From Streptomyces cyaneogriseus subsp. noncyanogenus (GTDB lineage Bacteria; Actinomycetota; Actinomycetes; Streptomycetales; Streptomycetaceae), in contig NZ_CP010849.1 in NCBI RefSeq assembly GCF_000931445.1, positions 4,092,001-4,156,000 on the forward strand: 64,000 nt of DNA, read 5' to 3'. A program made the position numbers and the translations under genes. This document shows, one piece after another, positions 23,294-32,470 of the stretch. Within the stretch, counting starts at the first letter, position 1. Every line of letters begins with the position of its first letter. The notes beneath the pieces are model-generated. The model searched no databases. It had not been told where the DNA came from and saw only the letters and a program-made list of their open reading frames with translations.

Positions 23294-23315
23294 GCGCCCC
23301 GCCACCGTGTGGGGC

Positions 23316-24056
23316 ATGACCACGACCTCGCCCCAGGGGCGCACCGAACTGCTGAGGCCGGACGGGAGCCCCGTCCGGGTGCTGGTGGTGGACGACGAGC
23401 TGTCGATCACCGAGCTGCTGTCCATGGCCCTGCGGTACGAGGGCTGGCAGATCCGCACGGCCGGGGACGGACACGGCGCGATCCGGTCGGCGCGGGAGTT
23501 CCGGCCCGACGCGGTCGTGCTGGACATGATGCTGCCCGACATGGACGGGCTGGCCGTCCTCGGGCGGCTGCGCCGCGAGCTGCCGGACGTGCCGGTGCTC
23601 TTCCTGACCGCCAAGGACGCCGTCGAGGACCGCATCGCCGGGCTGACGGCCGGCGGGGACGACTACGTCACCAAGCCGTTCAGCCTGGAGGAGGTCGTCG
23701 CCCGGCTGCGCGGGCTCATCCGCCGCTCCGGCGCCGCCGACCGCCGCGCCGACTCGGTCCTGGTGGTCGGCGACCTCACCCTCGACGAGGACAGCCACGA
23801 GGTCACCCGGGGCGGGGACAGCATCCACCTCACCGCCACCGAGTTCGAGCTGCTGCGCTTCCTGATGCGCAATCCGCGCCGGGTGCTCAGCAAGGCGCAG
23901 ATCCTGGACCGGGTCTGGTCCTACGACTTCGGCGGGCAGGCCAACGTGGTCGAGCTGTACATCTCCTACCTGCGGCGGAAGATCGACGCCGGGCGGGAGC
24001 CGATGATCCACACCCGGCGCGGCGCCGGTTACCTGATCAAGCCCGCGGTCTCGTGA
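23316..24056 (+). CDS. OmpR-family response regulator
   Basis: A 246-aa two-component regulator. The receiver domain shows VVDDE, the phospho-acceptor in VVLDMMLPDMDG, FLTAKD and KPF. The C-terminal winged helix shows LTATEFELLRFLMRNP, KAQILDRVW and the RGAGYLIKP end. ATG 23316 follows a GTG at 23307 in frame. Its stop overlaps the GTG of the kinase gene (GTGA), so both are made together. It heads a four-gene operon that includes two glycosyltransferases, so the system probably controls cell-envelope sugar modification. Confidence 0.95.
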   Translation: MTTTSPQGRTELLRPDGSPVRVLVVDDELSITELLSMALRYEGWQIRTAGDGHGAIRSAREFRPDAVVLDMMLPDMDGLAVLGRLRRELPDVPVLFLTAKDAVEDRIAGLTAGGDDYVTKPFSLEEVVARLRGLIRRSGAADRRADSVLVVGDLTLDEDSHEVTRGGDSIHLTATEFELLRFLMRNPRRVLSKAQILDRVWSYDFGGQANVVELYISYLRRKIDAGREPMIHTRRGAGYLIKPAVS

Positions 24057-25627
24057 CGGACCGGCGGCGGCCCGGGCCGCGACGGCGGGCGGGCACGCCG
24101 CGCACCCTGCGGACCCGGCTGGTCGTCGCGGCGGTGGTGCTGATCGCCGTGGTCTGCGCGGTGATCGGCACCGTGACCACGCTGGCGCTGCGCTCCCATC
24201 TGTACGAGCAACTGGGCGGGCAGCTCGAGGAGGTCGCCGGGCGGGCCTCGGGGAACTTCGGGCCGCCCGGCGGCATGGAGGGCGGTGCCGCGCCGCCCGG
24301 GCAGCAGGGCAAGCGGATCGTCCTGACCGAGTTCGTCACCAAGGGCCCGCAGCCCGGCGGCACCGTCGCGGCCCGGATCGAGAACGGCGTCGTCACCGAG
24401 GCGCAGGTCGGAAAGGAGTCGACGGGCTATCAGTTCGGCGCCGAGGCGCTGACCGGGGCGCAGACCGAGGCGCTGGCGGCCGTCGCCCGGGACGGGCGGC
24501 CGCACACCGTGGACCTGCCGGGGCTGGGCGGCTACCTCGCCCGGTACACGCAGGGCGTCAACGGCGCCTTCTACGTGGCCGTCCCGACGACCCAGGTCGA
24601 CACCACCCTGCGCACCCTCGTCCTCATCGAGGTCAGCGTCACCGTCGCCGGTCTGGTCGCCGCCTCCCTCGCCGGGACCGTCATCGTCGGCCTCGCCACC
24701 CGCCCGCTGCGCCGCGTCGCCGACACCGCCACCCGCGTCGCCGAACTCCCCCTGCACGCGGGCGAGGTGAACCTCGACGAGCGGGTCCCCGAGTCCGAGT
24801 GCGACCCGCACACCGAGGTCGGCCGGGTCGGTGCCGCGCTCAACCGGATGCTGGACCATGTGCACGGCGCGCTGCACGCCCGTCAGCAGAGCGAGACGCG
24901 GGTACGGCAGTTCGTCGCGGACGCCAGCCACGAACTGCGCACCCCGCTGGCCTCCATCCGCGGCTACGCCGAGCTGACCCGGCGCGGCCGGGAACAGGTC
25001 GGCCCCGACACCCGGCACGCCCTCGGCCGGATCGAGTCCGAGGCCGGACGCATGACCCTGCTCGTCGAGGACCTGCTGCTCCTCGCCCGCCTGGACGCCG
25101 GGCGGCCGCTGCGGCTGGAGCAGACCGACCTCGTACCGCTCGTGGTGGACACCGTCAGCGACGCGCGCGCGGCCGGGCCGGACCACACCTGGCGGCTGGA
25201 CCTGCCCGACGAACCGGCGCTCGCCCGCGCCGACCCGGCCCGGCTCCAGCAGGTCCTGGTCAACCTGCTCGCCAACGCCCGCACCCACACCCCGCCGGGG
25301 ACGACCGTCACCGCCCGCGTGCGGCACCACGGCGGGTGGCTGTGCGCGGACGTCGAGGACGACGGCCCGGGCATCCCGCCCGACCTGCTCCCGCACGTCT
25401 TCGAGCGGTTCGCGCGCGGCGACTCGGCGCGCAGCCGCGCCACCGGCTCGACCGGTCTGGGCCTGGCCATCGTGCAGGCGGTGACGGCCGCCCACGGCGG
25501 CGCCGTGACCGTGGACAGCGTGCCCGGGCGGACGGTGTTCACCGTGTACCTGCCGGCCCCGGGGCCGCGGCCGGCCGGCTCACAGGCACACCACAGCCTC
25601 ACCACACGGGTGGGACAGGGCGGGTGA
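24053..25627 (+). CDS. Sensor histidine kinase (HAMP)
   Basis: A 524-aa membrane kinase, coupled to the regulator by a 4-nt overlap. TM1 is near residues 22-45 (LVVAAVVLIAVVCAVIG). An extracytoplasmic domain of about 140 aa with a Gly/Gln-rich segment follows. TM2 is near 185-208, then a HAMP region. The catalytic half has DASHELRTPLASIRGY (phospho-His), VNLLANARTHTPPGT (N box), DDGPGIPP (G1) and GLGLAIV (G2). Everything needed for phosphorelay is intact. The Ser/Thr/Gly-rich sensor loop does not reveal the signal. Confidence 0.95.
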   Translation: MTDRRRPGPRRRAGTPRTLRTRLVVAAVVLIAVVCAVIGTVTTLALRSHLYEQLGGQLEEVAGRASGNFGPPGGMEGGAAPPGQQGKRIVLTEFVTKGPQPGGTVAARIENGVVTEAQVGKESTGYQFGAEALTGAQTEALAAVARDGRPHTVDLPGLGGYLARYTQGVNGAFYVAVPTTQVDTTLRTLVLIEVSVTVAGLVAASLAGTVIVGLATRPLRRVADTATRVAELPLHAGEVNLDERVPESECDPHTEVGRVGAALNRMLDHVHGALHARQQSETRVRQFVADASHELRTPLASIRGYAELTRRGREQVGPDTRHALGRIESEAGRMTLLVEDLLLLARLDAGRPLRLEQTDLVPLVVDTVSDARAAGPDHTWRLDLPDEPALARADPARLQQVLVNLLANARTHTPPGTTVTARVRHHGGWLCADVEDDGPGIPPDLLPHVFERFARGDSARSRATGSTGLGLAIVQAVTAAHGGAVTVDSVPGRTVFTVYLPAPGPRPAGSQAHHSLTTRVGQGG

Positions 25628-25641
25628 GAAGAGTCGGTCCC

Positions 25642-26934
25642 ATGCGAACCGACTCTTCTCCCGGCACCCTGCCGGCGCGGGAGCACCTCCCGGCCGCGGC
25701 AGCCGGTACGCCCGTCCTGGACGTAGTCATCCCCGTCTACAACGAGGAGAAGGACCTCGGGCCGTGCGTCCGCAGGCTGCACGAGCACCTCGTGCGCACC
25801 TTCCCGTACGGGTTCCGCATCACCGTCGCCGACAACGCCTCCACGGACACCACGCCGCAGGTGGCGGCGCGCCTGGCGGAGCAGATCGCGCAGGTGCGGT
25901 CCGTGCGGCTGGAGCAGAAGGGCCGGGGCCGGGCGCTGCGCGCCGTCTGGTCGGCCTCGGACGCCCCGGTCCTCGCCTACATGGACGTCGACCTGTCCAC
26001 CGACCTCAACGCCCTGCTGCCGCTGGTCGCCCCGCTGATCTCCGGCCACTCCGACCTCGCCATCGGCTCCCGGCTCTCCCGCAGCTCCCGGGTGGTGCGC
26101 GGCGCCAAGCGGGAGTTCATCTCCCGCACCTACAACCTCATCCTGCGCGGCTCCCTCCAGGCCCGTTTCTCCGACGCCCAGTGCGGCTTCAAGGCGATAC
26201 GCCGGGACGTGGCGCAAGTGCTGCTGCCGCTGGTGGAGGACACCGGCTGGTTCTTCGACACGGAGATGCTGGTGCTCGCCGAGCGGGCCGGGCTGAGGAT
26301 CCACGAGGTGCCGGTCGACTGGGTCGACGATCCCGACTCCACCGTGCACATCGTGAAGACGGCCACCGAGGACCTCAAGGGGGTGTGGCGGGTCGGCAAG
26401 GCCCTGGCCACCGGCGCGCTGCCGCTGGACCGGCTCGCCCGGCCCTTCGGCGACGACCCGCGCGACCGGAACGTCGGGGACGTACCGCGGGGCCTGGCCC
26501 GGCAGCTCGTCGGGTTCTGCGTCGTCGGCGTCCTGTCCACCCTCTTCTACCTGCTGCTCTACAGCGGCTTCCGCCTCGTCGCCGGCTCGCAGGCGGCCAA
26601 CGCGTCGGCCCTGCTGGTCTCCGCGGTCGCCAACACCGCCGCCAACCGGCGGCTCACCTTCGGGGTGCGCGGCCGGGGCGGTGCCGTACGGCACCAGGCG
26701 CAGGGGCTGGTGGTCTTCGCCATCGGCCTGGTCCTGACCAGCGGTTCGCTCGCCGCGCTGAACGCCGCGTCGGCCGGCCCCGCGCACTCCACCGAGCTGG
26801 CGGTGCTCATCGCCGCCAACCTCGCCGCCACCGTGCTGCGCTTCCTGCTCTTCAGGGCGTGGGTGTTCCCGGACGCGCCGCCGGCCCCGTTCGAGCCGCA
26901 CCGCCTCCCCGCCGACCCCAGGGACACCCGATGA
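25642..26934 (+). CDS. Bifunctional GT2 glycosyltransferase with GtrA-like membrane domain
   Basis: A 430-aa protein. Residues 25-280 are a GT-A fold of the dolichyl-phosphate sugar synthase type: VVIPVYNEEKDLGPC, DNASTDTT, YMDVDLSTDLNALL (the DxD), and CGFKAIRRD. The C-terminal 135 residues have four transmembrane segments with the GtrA pattern (RQLVGFCVVGVLSTLFYLLL, NTAANRRLTFG, LFRAWVF). It probably makes and flips a polyprenyl-phosphate sugar that the next gene product uses. It starts 15 nt after the kinase stop, and its stop overlaps the next ATG (ATGA). Confidence 0.92.
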   Translation: MRTDSSPGTLPAREHLPAAAAGTPVLDVVIPVYNEEKDLGPCVRRLHEHLVRTFPYGFRITVADNASTDTTPQVAARLAEQIAQVRSVRLEQKGRGRALRAVWSASDAPVLAYMDVDLSTDLNALLPLVAPLISGHSDLAIGSRLSRSSRVVRGAKREFISRTYNLILRGSLQARFSDAQCGFKAIRRDVAQVLLPLVEDTGWFFDTEMLVLAERAGLRIHEVPVDWVDDPDSTVHIVKTATEDLKGVWRVGKALATGALPLDRLARPFGDDPRDRNVGDVPRGLARQLVGFCVVGVLSTLFYLLLYSGFRLVAGSQAANASALLVSAVANTAANRRLTFGVRGRGGAVRHQAQGLVVFAIGLVLTSGSLAALNAASAGPAHSTELAVLIAANLAATVLRFLLFRAWVFPDAPPAPFEPHRLPADPRDTR

Positions 26935-29045
26935 CCACACCCGACACCCCGGCGCTCCTGCCGGGGCCCGCCCCCGCCGTCCCCGCAGCCCCGCCACCCG
27001 CGCCCGCGGCGGGGAGGGCGTCCCTGCCCCGGCGCCTGTGGCGCGGGCGCCCCGAGGACCCCCGCTGGGTGCGCCCCGCCTTCCTCGGCCTGCTGCTGGC
27101 GACCGGCCTGCTGTACCTGTACGGGCTGGGCGCCTCCGGATACGCCAACTCCTTCTACTCGGCGGCCGCGCAGGCCGGCAGCCGCTCCTGGAAGGCGTTC
27201 TTCTTCGGCTCGCTGGACGCGGCCAACGCCATCACCGTCGACAAGCCCCCGGCCGCGCTGTGGCCGATGGCGCTGTCCGTACGGCTGTTCGGGCTGAACG
27301 CGTGGGCCCTCCTCGTGCCCCAGGTGCTCATGGGCGTCAGCACGGTCGCGGTGGTGTACGCCGCCGTCCGGCGCCGGTCCGGCCCCGGCGCGGGGCTGCT
27401 GGCCGGCGTGGTGCTGGCGCTGACGCCGGTGGCGGCGCTGATGTTCCGGTTCAACAACCCGGACGCGCTGCTGGCGCTGCTGATGGCCGTCGCCTGCCAC
27501 CTCGTCGTACGGGCCCTGGAGGACGGCCGTACCAAGTGGCTGGTGTGGGCCGGGGCCGCGATCGGCCTCGCCTTCCTCACCAAAACCCTCCAGGCGTTCC
27601 TCGTCCTGCCGGCCCTCGCCCTGGTCTACGGGGTGTGCGCCCCGGTGCGGCCGCGCAGGCGGCTGGGGCAGCTCGCGCTGGCGACGGCCGCGCTGGCCGT
27701 CTCGGGCGGCTGGTGGGTCGCGATCGTCGAGCTGTGGCCCGCCGCCTCCCGCCCGTACATCGGCGGCTCGCAGACCAACAGCTTCCTGGAGCTGACCTTC
27801 GGCTACAACGGCCTGGGCCGGCTGAACGGCGAGGAGACCGGCAGCGTCGGCGGCGGGGGCGGCGCGGGCGGCGGCCAGTGGGGCGAGACCGGCTGGGACC
27901 GGATGTTCGACTCCGAGATCGGCGGCCAGATCTCCTGGCTGCTGCCGGCGGCGCTGATCCTGCTCGCCGCGGGCCTGGTCCTCACCAGGAGGCTTCCCCG
28001 GACCGATCCGGCGCGCGGCGCCTTCCTGGTCTGGGGCGGTTCGCTGCTGACGACCATGGCCGTCTTCAGCTACATGGCGGGCATCTTCCACCAGTACTAC
28101 ACGGTGGCCCTCGCCCCGTACCTGGCGGCCGTCGTCGGCATGGGCGCGGCGGCCCTGTGGGAGCGGCGCGCCTCGGCGGCGGCCTCGCTCACCCTCGCCG
28201 CCGCCCTCACCGCGACCGCGGCCTGGGGATACGTCCTGCTGCTGCGGACGCCCGACTACCTGCCCTGGCTGAGGTGGCTGGTCCTGGCCGGCGGTCTGGC
28301 CGCCGCCCTGGGCCTGGTCTTCGCGGGGCGGCTGGGACGCCGGACGGCGCTCGCGGTCGCGGCGGCGGCCCTGGTGGCCGCGCTGGCGGGCCCGGCGGCG
28401 TACACCGTCAGCACGGTCCAGGAGGGGCACAGCGGCTCCATCGTGACGGCCGGTCCGGCGGGCGCGAGCATGCGCGGCGGCGGCCCGGGCGGAGGCCGAG
28501 GCGGCGGATTCCCCGGCGGAGGCATGCCGGGCCAGGGACAAGGACAAGGACAGGGCCAGCGACAGGGTCCGGGCCAAGGACAGGGTCCGGGCCAGGGCCA
28601 AGGGCCGGGCGGCAGCCTGCCGGGCGGCGGTCGGACGGGCGGCGGCGCCGGCGGCATGGGCGGCCTGCTCAACGGCGCCCAGGTCGGGTCCGAGGCCCGC
28701 GAGCTGCTGGAGACCGGCGCCGACCGCTACACCTGGGCCGCGGCGGCGGTCGGCTCGCAGAACGCCGCGAGCTACCAACTGGCCACCGGGGAGCCGGTGA
28801 TGGCGATCGGCGGCTTCAACGGGACCGACCCCTCGCCGACCCTGGCGCAGTTCCAGCGGTACGTGGCGGACGGCCGGATCCACTACTTCATCGGCGGCGG
28901 AACGGGCGGCGGCATGGGCGGTGGCACGGGCGGCGACTCCGGCAGCTCCGCTCAGATCGCCTCCTGGGTGGAGGCCCACTTCGAGAAGGTGACGGTCGGC
29001 TCGGCCACCTTCTACGACCTCACCCGGCCCACGAGCACCGGCTGA
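26931..29045 (+). CDS. GT39/ArnT-like polytopic glycosyltransferase
   Basis: A 704-aa membrane enzyme that would transfer a sugar from polyprenyl phosphate to an envelope acceptor. The first periplasmic loop carries the family signature (GSLDAANAITVDKPPAALW), with the acidic residue of the catalytic Asp pair. About twelve transmembrane helices follow. Near residues 505-575 comes a low-complexity Gly/Gln segment (GQGQGQ and GPGQGQ repeats). The C-terminal ~130 residues form a soluble outer domain (GADRYTWAAAAVGSQNAASY, later WVEAHFEKVTVGSATFYDL). Actinobacterial members share this domain. It is the last gene of the operon and is followed by a strong terminator. Confidence 0.9.
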   Translation: MTTPDTPALLPGPAPAVPAAPPPAPAAGRASLPRRLWRGRPEDPRWVRPAFLGLLLATGLLYLYGLGASGYANSFYSAAAQAGSRSWKAFFFGSLDAANAITVDKPPAALWPMALSVRLFGLNAWALLVPQVLMGVSTVAVVYAAVRRRSGPGAGLLAGVVLALTPVAALMFRFNNPDALLALLMAVACHLVVRALEDGRTKWLVWAGAAIGLAFLTKTLQAFLVLPALALVYGVCAPVRPRRRLGQLALATAALAVSGGWWVAIVELWPAASRPYIGGSQTNSFLELTFGYNGLGRLNGEETGSVGGGGGAGGGQWGETGWDRMFDSEIGGQISWLLPAALILLAAGLVLTRRLPRTDPARGAFLVWGGSLLTTMAVFSYMAGIFHQYYTVALAPYLAAVVGMGAAALWERRASAAASLTLAAALTATAAWGYVLLLRTPDYLPWLRWLVLAGGLAAALGLVFAGRLGRRTALAVAAAALVAALAGPAAYTVSTVQEGHSGSIVTAGPAGASMRGGGPGGGRGGGFPGGGMPGQGQGQGQGQRQGPGQGQGPGQGQGPGGSLPGGGRTGGGAGGMGGLLNGAQVGSEARELLETGADRYTWAAAAVGSQNAASYQLATGEPVMAIGGFNGTDPSPTLAQFQRYVADGRIHYFIGGGTGGGMGGGTGGDSGSSAQIASWVEAHFEKVTVGSATFYDLTRPTSTG

Positions 29046-29098
29046 CGGCTCCGCGCGACGGGCGAGGACGAGGACGAGGGCGACGGAAGAGGACGACC

Positions 29099-29132
29099 GG
29101 AGGGGGCGGCGGCTTCGGCAGCCGCCCCCTCC
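29099..29132 (+). terminator. Terminator of the two-component/glycosyltransferase operon
   Basis: GGAGGGGGCGGC (29099-29110) pairs with GCCGCCCCCTCC (29121-29132). Confidence 0.8.
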
Positions 29133-29142
29133 CGCATTTGCC

Positions 29143-29177
29143 TTGTACGGTGTATGGGGAGTGTTCTACGGTGTATG
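29143..29177 (+). promoter_or_regulatory. Promoter with two direct-repeat operators before the MFS gene
   Basis: TACGGTGTATG occurs at 29146-29156 and 29167-29177, 21 bp apart (two helical turns). TTGTAC (29143-29148) and TACGGT (29167-29172) would be -35 and -10 with an 18-bp gap, so each copy covers one promoter element. The ATG at 29180 has no RBS; the mRNA is probably leaderless. The co-oriented TetR gene at 30804 is the likely binder. Confidence 0.65.
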
Positions 29178-29179
29178 AC

Positions 29180-30694
29180 ATGACGACGCCTCCCCAGGAA
29201 CACGCCCGGGAAGAGCCCGGTCGGGCGCCGCGGACCCAGCCGCAGGGCCACCCTCAGCGCTGGCTGATCCTCGGTGTCATCTGCCTCGCGCAGCTCACCG
29301 TGGTGATCGACAACACCGTCCTCAACGTCGCCATCCCCTCGCTCACCCGCGAGATGGACGCGGCGACCTCCGACATCCAGTGGATGATCAACGCCTACTC
29401 GCTGGTCCAGTCCGGCCTGCTGCTCACCGCGGGCAACGCCGCCGACCGCTACGGCCGCAAGAAGATGCTGTTCGCAGGCCTGGCCCTGTTCGGCCTCGGT
29501 TCGCTGGTGGCCGGGCTCGCCTCGTCCACGGGCCAGCTCATCGCGGCCCGGGCCGGCATGGGCATCGGCGGCGCGCTGCTGCTGACCACCACCCTCGCCG
29601 TGGCGATGCAGATCTTCACGCCCGAGGAGCAGCCCAGGGCGATCGGCGTCTGGGCCGCCGTCAACTCCCTGGGCTTCGCCGCGGGCCCGCTGCTCGGCGG
29701 CTTCATGCTGAACCACTTCTGGTGGGGCGCGATCTTCCTGATCAACCTGCCGGTCGCGGCGCTGGGCCTGGTCGCCGTGGTGACCCTGGTCCCGGAGTCC
29801 AAGAACCCCCAGGGCGACCGCCCCGACCTGCTCGGCGCCCTGCTCTCCACGATCGGCATGGCCTCCCTGGTCTTCGCGATCATCTCCGGCCCCGGCCACG
29901 GCTGGGCGTCGCAGCGGGTGCTGGCCTCGGCGGCCGTGGCGGTCGCGGCCCTCGGTGCCTTCGCGTACTGGGAGAGCCGCATCCCGTATCCGATGCTCGA
30001 CCTGCACTTCTTCCGCAACCGCCGGTTCACGGGGGCGGTGGCCGGCGCGGTGCTCATCACGTTCGGCATGACCGGTGCCATGTATCTGCTGACCCAGCAC
30101 CTCCAGTTCGTCCTCGGGTACGACGCGCTGGAGGCCGGTCTGCGGACCTCGCCGCTGGCGCTCACCTTCGTCGCGCTGAACTTCACCGGGCTCACGGCGA
30201 AGTGGACGGCGAGGATGGGCCTGCCCGTCGCCATCGCGCTGGGCATGACGCTGACGGCGGCCGGCCTGGCGGCGATCGCGCTGCTGGCCTCCGGCGGTTA
30301 CGCCGGGACGCTGCTGGGGCTGCTGCTGATCGGTGTGGGGTGCGCGATCGCGAGCCCCGCCATGGCCCACGCGATCATGAGCTCCATCCCGCGGGAGAAG
30401 GCGGGCGTCGGCGCCGGGATCAACGGCACGCTCGCCGAGTTCGGCAACGGGCTGGGGGTCGCGGTGCTGGGCGCGGTCCTCAACGCGCGGTTCGCGGCGC
30501 TGGTGACGGTGACGGCGAGCTCGCTGCCCGCGGCGCTGGCGTCGGCCGGATCGGCCGCGGAGCGGGAGCGGATCACCGACGCCTTCTCCGCCGGGCTGGA
30601 GAGCAGCCAGTTGGTGGGCGCGGTGGCCGTGCTGCTCGGCGGCCTGGTCGCGGCGGTGCTGCTGCGCCGGGCCGAGCGGGCGGAGGCCTCCTAG
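29180..30694 (+). CDS. DHA2-type MFS drug exporter (14 TM)
   Basis: A 504-aa proton-driven exporter. Motif C-like and antiporter hallmarks are present: the VVIDNTVLNVAIPSL helix 1 motif D1, the NAADRYGRKKMLF loop (motif A) and LGFAAGPLLGG (motif C). About fourteen hydrophobic segments fit the DHA2 class, which exports drugs and antibiotics in Streptomyces. The promoter carries two repeated operator sites and a TetR-type gene follows, so induction by a toxic substrate is likely. Confidence 0.93.
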   Translation: MTTPPQEHAREEPGRAPRTQPQGHPQRWLILGVICLAQLTVVIDNTVLNVAIPSLTREMDAATSDIQWMINAYSLVQSGLLLTAGNAADRYGRKKMLFAGLALFGLGSLVAGLASSTGQLIAARAGMGIGGALLLTTTLAVAMQIFTPEEQPRAIGVWAAVNSLGFAAGPLLGGFMLNHFWWGAIFLINLPVAALGLVAVVTLVPESKNPQGDRPDLLGALLSTIGMASLVFAIISGPGHGWASQRVLASAAVAVAALGAFAYWESRIPYPMLDLHFFRNRRFTGAVAGAVLITFGMTGAMYLLTQHLQFVLGYDALEAGLRTSPLALTFVALNFTGLTAKWTARMGLPVAIALGMTLTAAGLAAIALLASGGYAGTLLGLLLIGVGCAIASPAMAHAIMSSIPREKAGVGAGINGTLAEFGNGLGVAVLGAVLNARFAALVTVTASSLPAALASAGSAAERERITDAFSAGLESSQLVGAVAVLLGGLVAAVLLRRAERAEAS

Positions 30695-30702
30695 GGACCG
30701 GC

Positions 30703-30737
30703 CGAGCGGCACGGGCCGGCGACGGGCCCGTGCCGCT
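30703..30737 (+). terminator. Terminator after the MFS gene
   Basis: GAGCGGCACGGGCC (30703-30716) pairs perfectly with GGCCCGTGCCGCTC (30724-30737). Confidence 0.75.
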
Positions 30738-30803
30738 CCGCCGCCTCCGGAGGGCACCCAGCGCCTAGCATGATCGGCGTCGCAGAGTCGAGGAAGGTGC
30801 GCC

Positions 30804-31559
30804 ATGGCCGAGGCAGCCCACGGGGTGAGGGAGACCAGTGTCTGGCTGAAGGACAAGGCGCGGCGGGGCGGGCGCGGCGGCGGCCAGCCGGGGCTGGACC
30901 GCGACCGCGTCACCGAGGCCGCGGTCCGGCTGCTGGACGCCGAGGGCCTGGCCCGGTTCTCGATGCGCCGCCTGGCCGCCGAGCTCAACGTCACCCCGAT
31001 GTCCGTCTACTGGTACGTCGACACCAAGGACGACCTGCTCGAACTGGCCCTGGACGCGGTGATGGGCGAGTTCCGGCTGCCCGACGCGGACGCGGGCGAG
31101 GACTGGCGCGACCAGTTGCGCGCCCTGGCGCGGGAGTACCGCGGGCTGCTGGTCCGCCACCCGTGGGTGTCACCGCTGGCCGGGACGTTCCTCAACATCG
31201 GCCCCAACTACCTCGCCTTCTCCCGCACCGTGCAGGGCGTGGTCCGCCGCACCGGCGTCCCCGAGCGCCGGGTGACCAGCGTGATCTCGGCCGTCTTCCA
31301 GTTCGTGTACGGCTACGGCACGCTGGAGGGGCACTTCCTCGCCGGTGCCGCGGCCAGCGGGCTGGGCCCGGACGACTACTTCCGGCACGCCATGACCGCG
31401 GTGAGCGACGTCCCGCGGGCCGCCGAGGTCATCGAGGAGTCCAAGAAGATCATGGCGGCGCGGGGCGGCGAGACGGTGGCGGAGATGATGGAGCGCGACT
31501 TCGAGTACGCGCTCGACCTGCTGACCGCGGGGATCGAGGTGATGGTGGCCCGCGGCTGA
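30804..31559 (+). CDS. TetR-family regulator with TetR_C_1-type ligand domain
   Basis: A 251-aa repressor with RBS GAGGAAGG. After a basic, Gly-rich leader, the helix-turn-helix reads MRRLAAELNVTPMSVYWYVD followed by TKDDLLELALD. The spacing and the C-terminal GPNYLAFSRTVQ and VYGYGTLEGHF blocks resemble the tetracycline-repressor C-terminal class. It is transcribed from its own promoter (TAGCAT near 30767), behind the MFS gene whose operators it probably binds. Confidence 0.9.
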   Translation: MAEAAHGVRETSVWLKDKARRGGRGGGQPGLDRDRVTEAAVRLLDAEGLARFSMRRLAAELNVTPMSVYWYVDTKDDLLELALDAVMGEFRLPDADAGEDWRDQLRALAREYRGLLVRHPWVSPLAGTFLNIGPNYLAFSRTVQGVVRRTGVPERRVTSVISAVFQFVYGYGTLEGHFLAGAAASGLGPDDYFRHAMTAVSDVPRAAEVIEESKKIMAARGGETVAEMMERDFEYALDLLTAGIEVMVARG

Positions 31560-31564
31560 ACCCG

Positions 31565-31602
31565 GGCCGCCGCGCGCGCCCGGCCGGCCGCGCGCGGCGG
31601 CC
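31565..31602. terminator. Bidirectional terminator
   Basis: GGCCGCCGCGCGCG (31565-31578) and CGCGCGCGGCGGCC (31589-31602) pair perfectly between the TetR gene and the convergent PPOX gene. Confidence 0.75.
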
Positions 31603-31604
31603 GC

Positions 31605-32075
31605 CTACGCTCCGTCCGCCAGCCGCGCCGGGAAGCCGCCCGTGGCCACCGGCCCCCAGCGCTCCGGCGTGATCCGGATGATCGACTTGCCCTGCCTGAC
31701 CATGGCCTGCCGGTACTCGTCCCAGTCCGGGTGCTCGCCGGCGATGTTCCGGTAGTACTCCACGAGGGGTTCCACCGAGTCGGGGGCGTCGATCACCTCC
31801 GCCGCGCCGTCGATCTGCACCCACGGGCCGTTCCAGTCGTCGCTGAGGACGATCAGGCTGACCCGCTGGTCGCGCCTGGCGTTGCGGGTCTTGGCCCGCT
31901 CCGGGTACGTGGAGACGACGATCCGGCCGGAGTCGTCGACACCGCAGGTCAGCGGCGACCCCTGCGGGCTGCCGTCGGCCCGCCGGGTCAGCAGGATCGC
32001 GCGGTGCCGGGGCCGGACGAAGTCCAGCAGCTCGTCCAGGGAGACTCGGGTGTTGGTCGCGATGTTCGGTGCCAT
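31605..32075 (-). CDS. PPOX-class F420/FMN-dependent flavoprotein
   Basis: A 156-aa split-barrel protein. VRPRHRAILLTRRADGSPQG is the cofactor-binding opening, then VSTYPERAKTRNARRD and VSLIVLSDDWNGPWVQIDG, which are typical of the F420-dependent PPOX subfamily found widely in Actinobacteria. ATG 32075 is used; the open frame extends to 32105 but has no better start. Such enzymes reduce small unsaturated or nitro compounds. The substrate is unknown. It is monocistronic, with the STAS gene upstream in the same orientation. Confidence 0.85.
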   Translation of the reverse strand: MAPNIATNTRVSLDELLDFVRPRHRAILLTRRADGSPQGSPLTCGVDDSGRIVVSTYPERAKTRNARRDQRVSLIVLSDDWNGPWVQIDGAAEVIDAPDSVEPLVEYYRNIAGEHPDWDEYRQAMVRQGKSIIRITPERWGPVATGGFPARLADGA

Positions 32076-32116
32076 GGAGATCAGCGTAGGGCGCGGGCCG
32101 CGCACTCGGCTGTGTT

Positions 32117-32470
32117 CTAGGGGGCCATCGCCTCCGCCACATTGTCGTACACGGGCACGTCCCGGCGCAGTCCGGTCAGTTCCAGGACGCGGCTGGCCAC
32201 GCCGCCCGGCCGGGCCACGACCCGGACCCGGGCCCGGGGGTGCAGCCGCTGCCGTACGTCGTTGACGAGGCGGACGCCCTGGGAGTCCATGAACCGGGTG
32301 CCGCTGAGGTCCAGTACGAGCAGCCGAAGCCCCCGTCCATGGCCGCCGACCGCGGACAGCACGAGGCCCAGTACCGCGTCGGCGTTGCAGTAGTCGATCT
32401 CTGGGGGCAGGGCGAGCAGGGCGCAGCCGGGCGGCGGGCTGGGCTCAGACGGATGCGGGAGGAAGGTCAC
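32117..32470 (-). CDS. STAS-domain anti-sigma factor antagonist
   Basis: A 117-aa protein from GTG 32470. It has the SpoIIAA-like fold: ALLALPPEIDYCNAD, then LRLLVLDLSGTRFMDSQGVR, where the DLS and D-S-x-G motif contains the Ser that a partner kinase would phosphorylate, and VRVVARPGGVASRVLELTG. The protein would release a sigma factor by binding its anti-sigma factor. No kinase or anti-sigma gene is adjacent; two GAF-ANTAR genes follow divergently. The sigma partner is unknown. Confidence 0.88.
   Translation of the reverse strand: MTFLPHPSEPSPPPGCALLALPPEIDYCNADAVLGLVLSAVGGHGRGLRLLVLDLSGTRFMDSQGVRLVNDVRQRLHPRARVRVVARPGGVASRVLELTGLRRDVPVYDNVAEAMAP

Noticed and set aside
28500..28670. GQGQGQ repeats as a CRISPR-like or mobile repeat
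   Set aside because: They are in-frame codon repeats inside the GT39 gene, an ordinary low-complexity linker.
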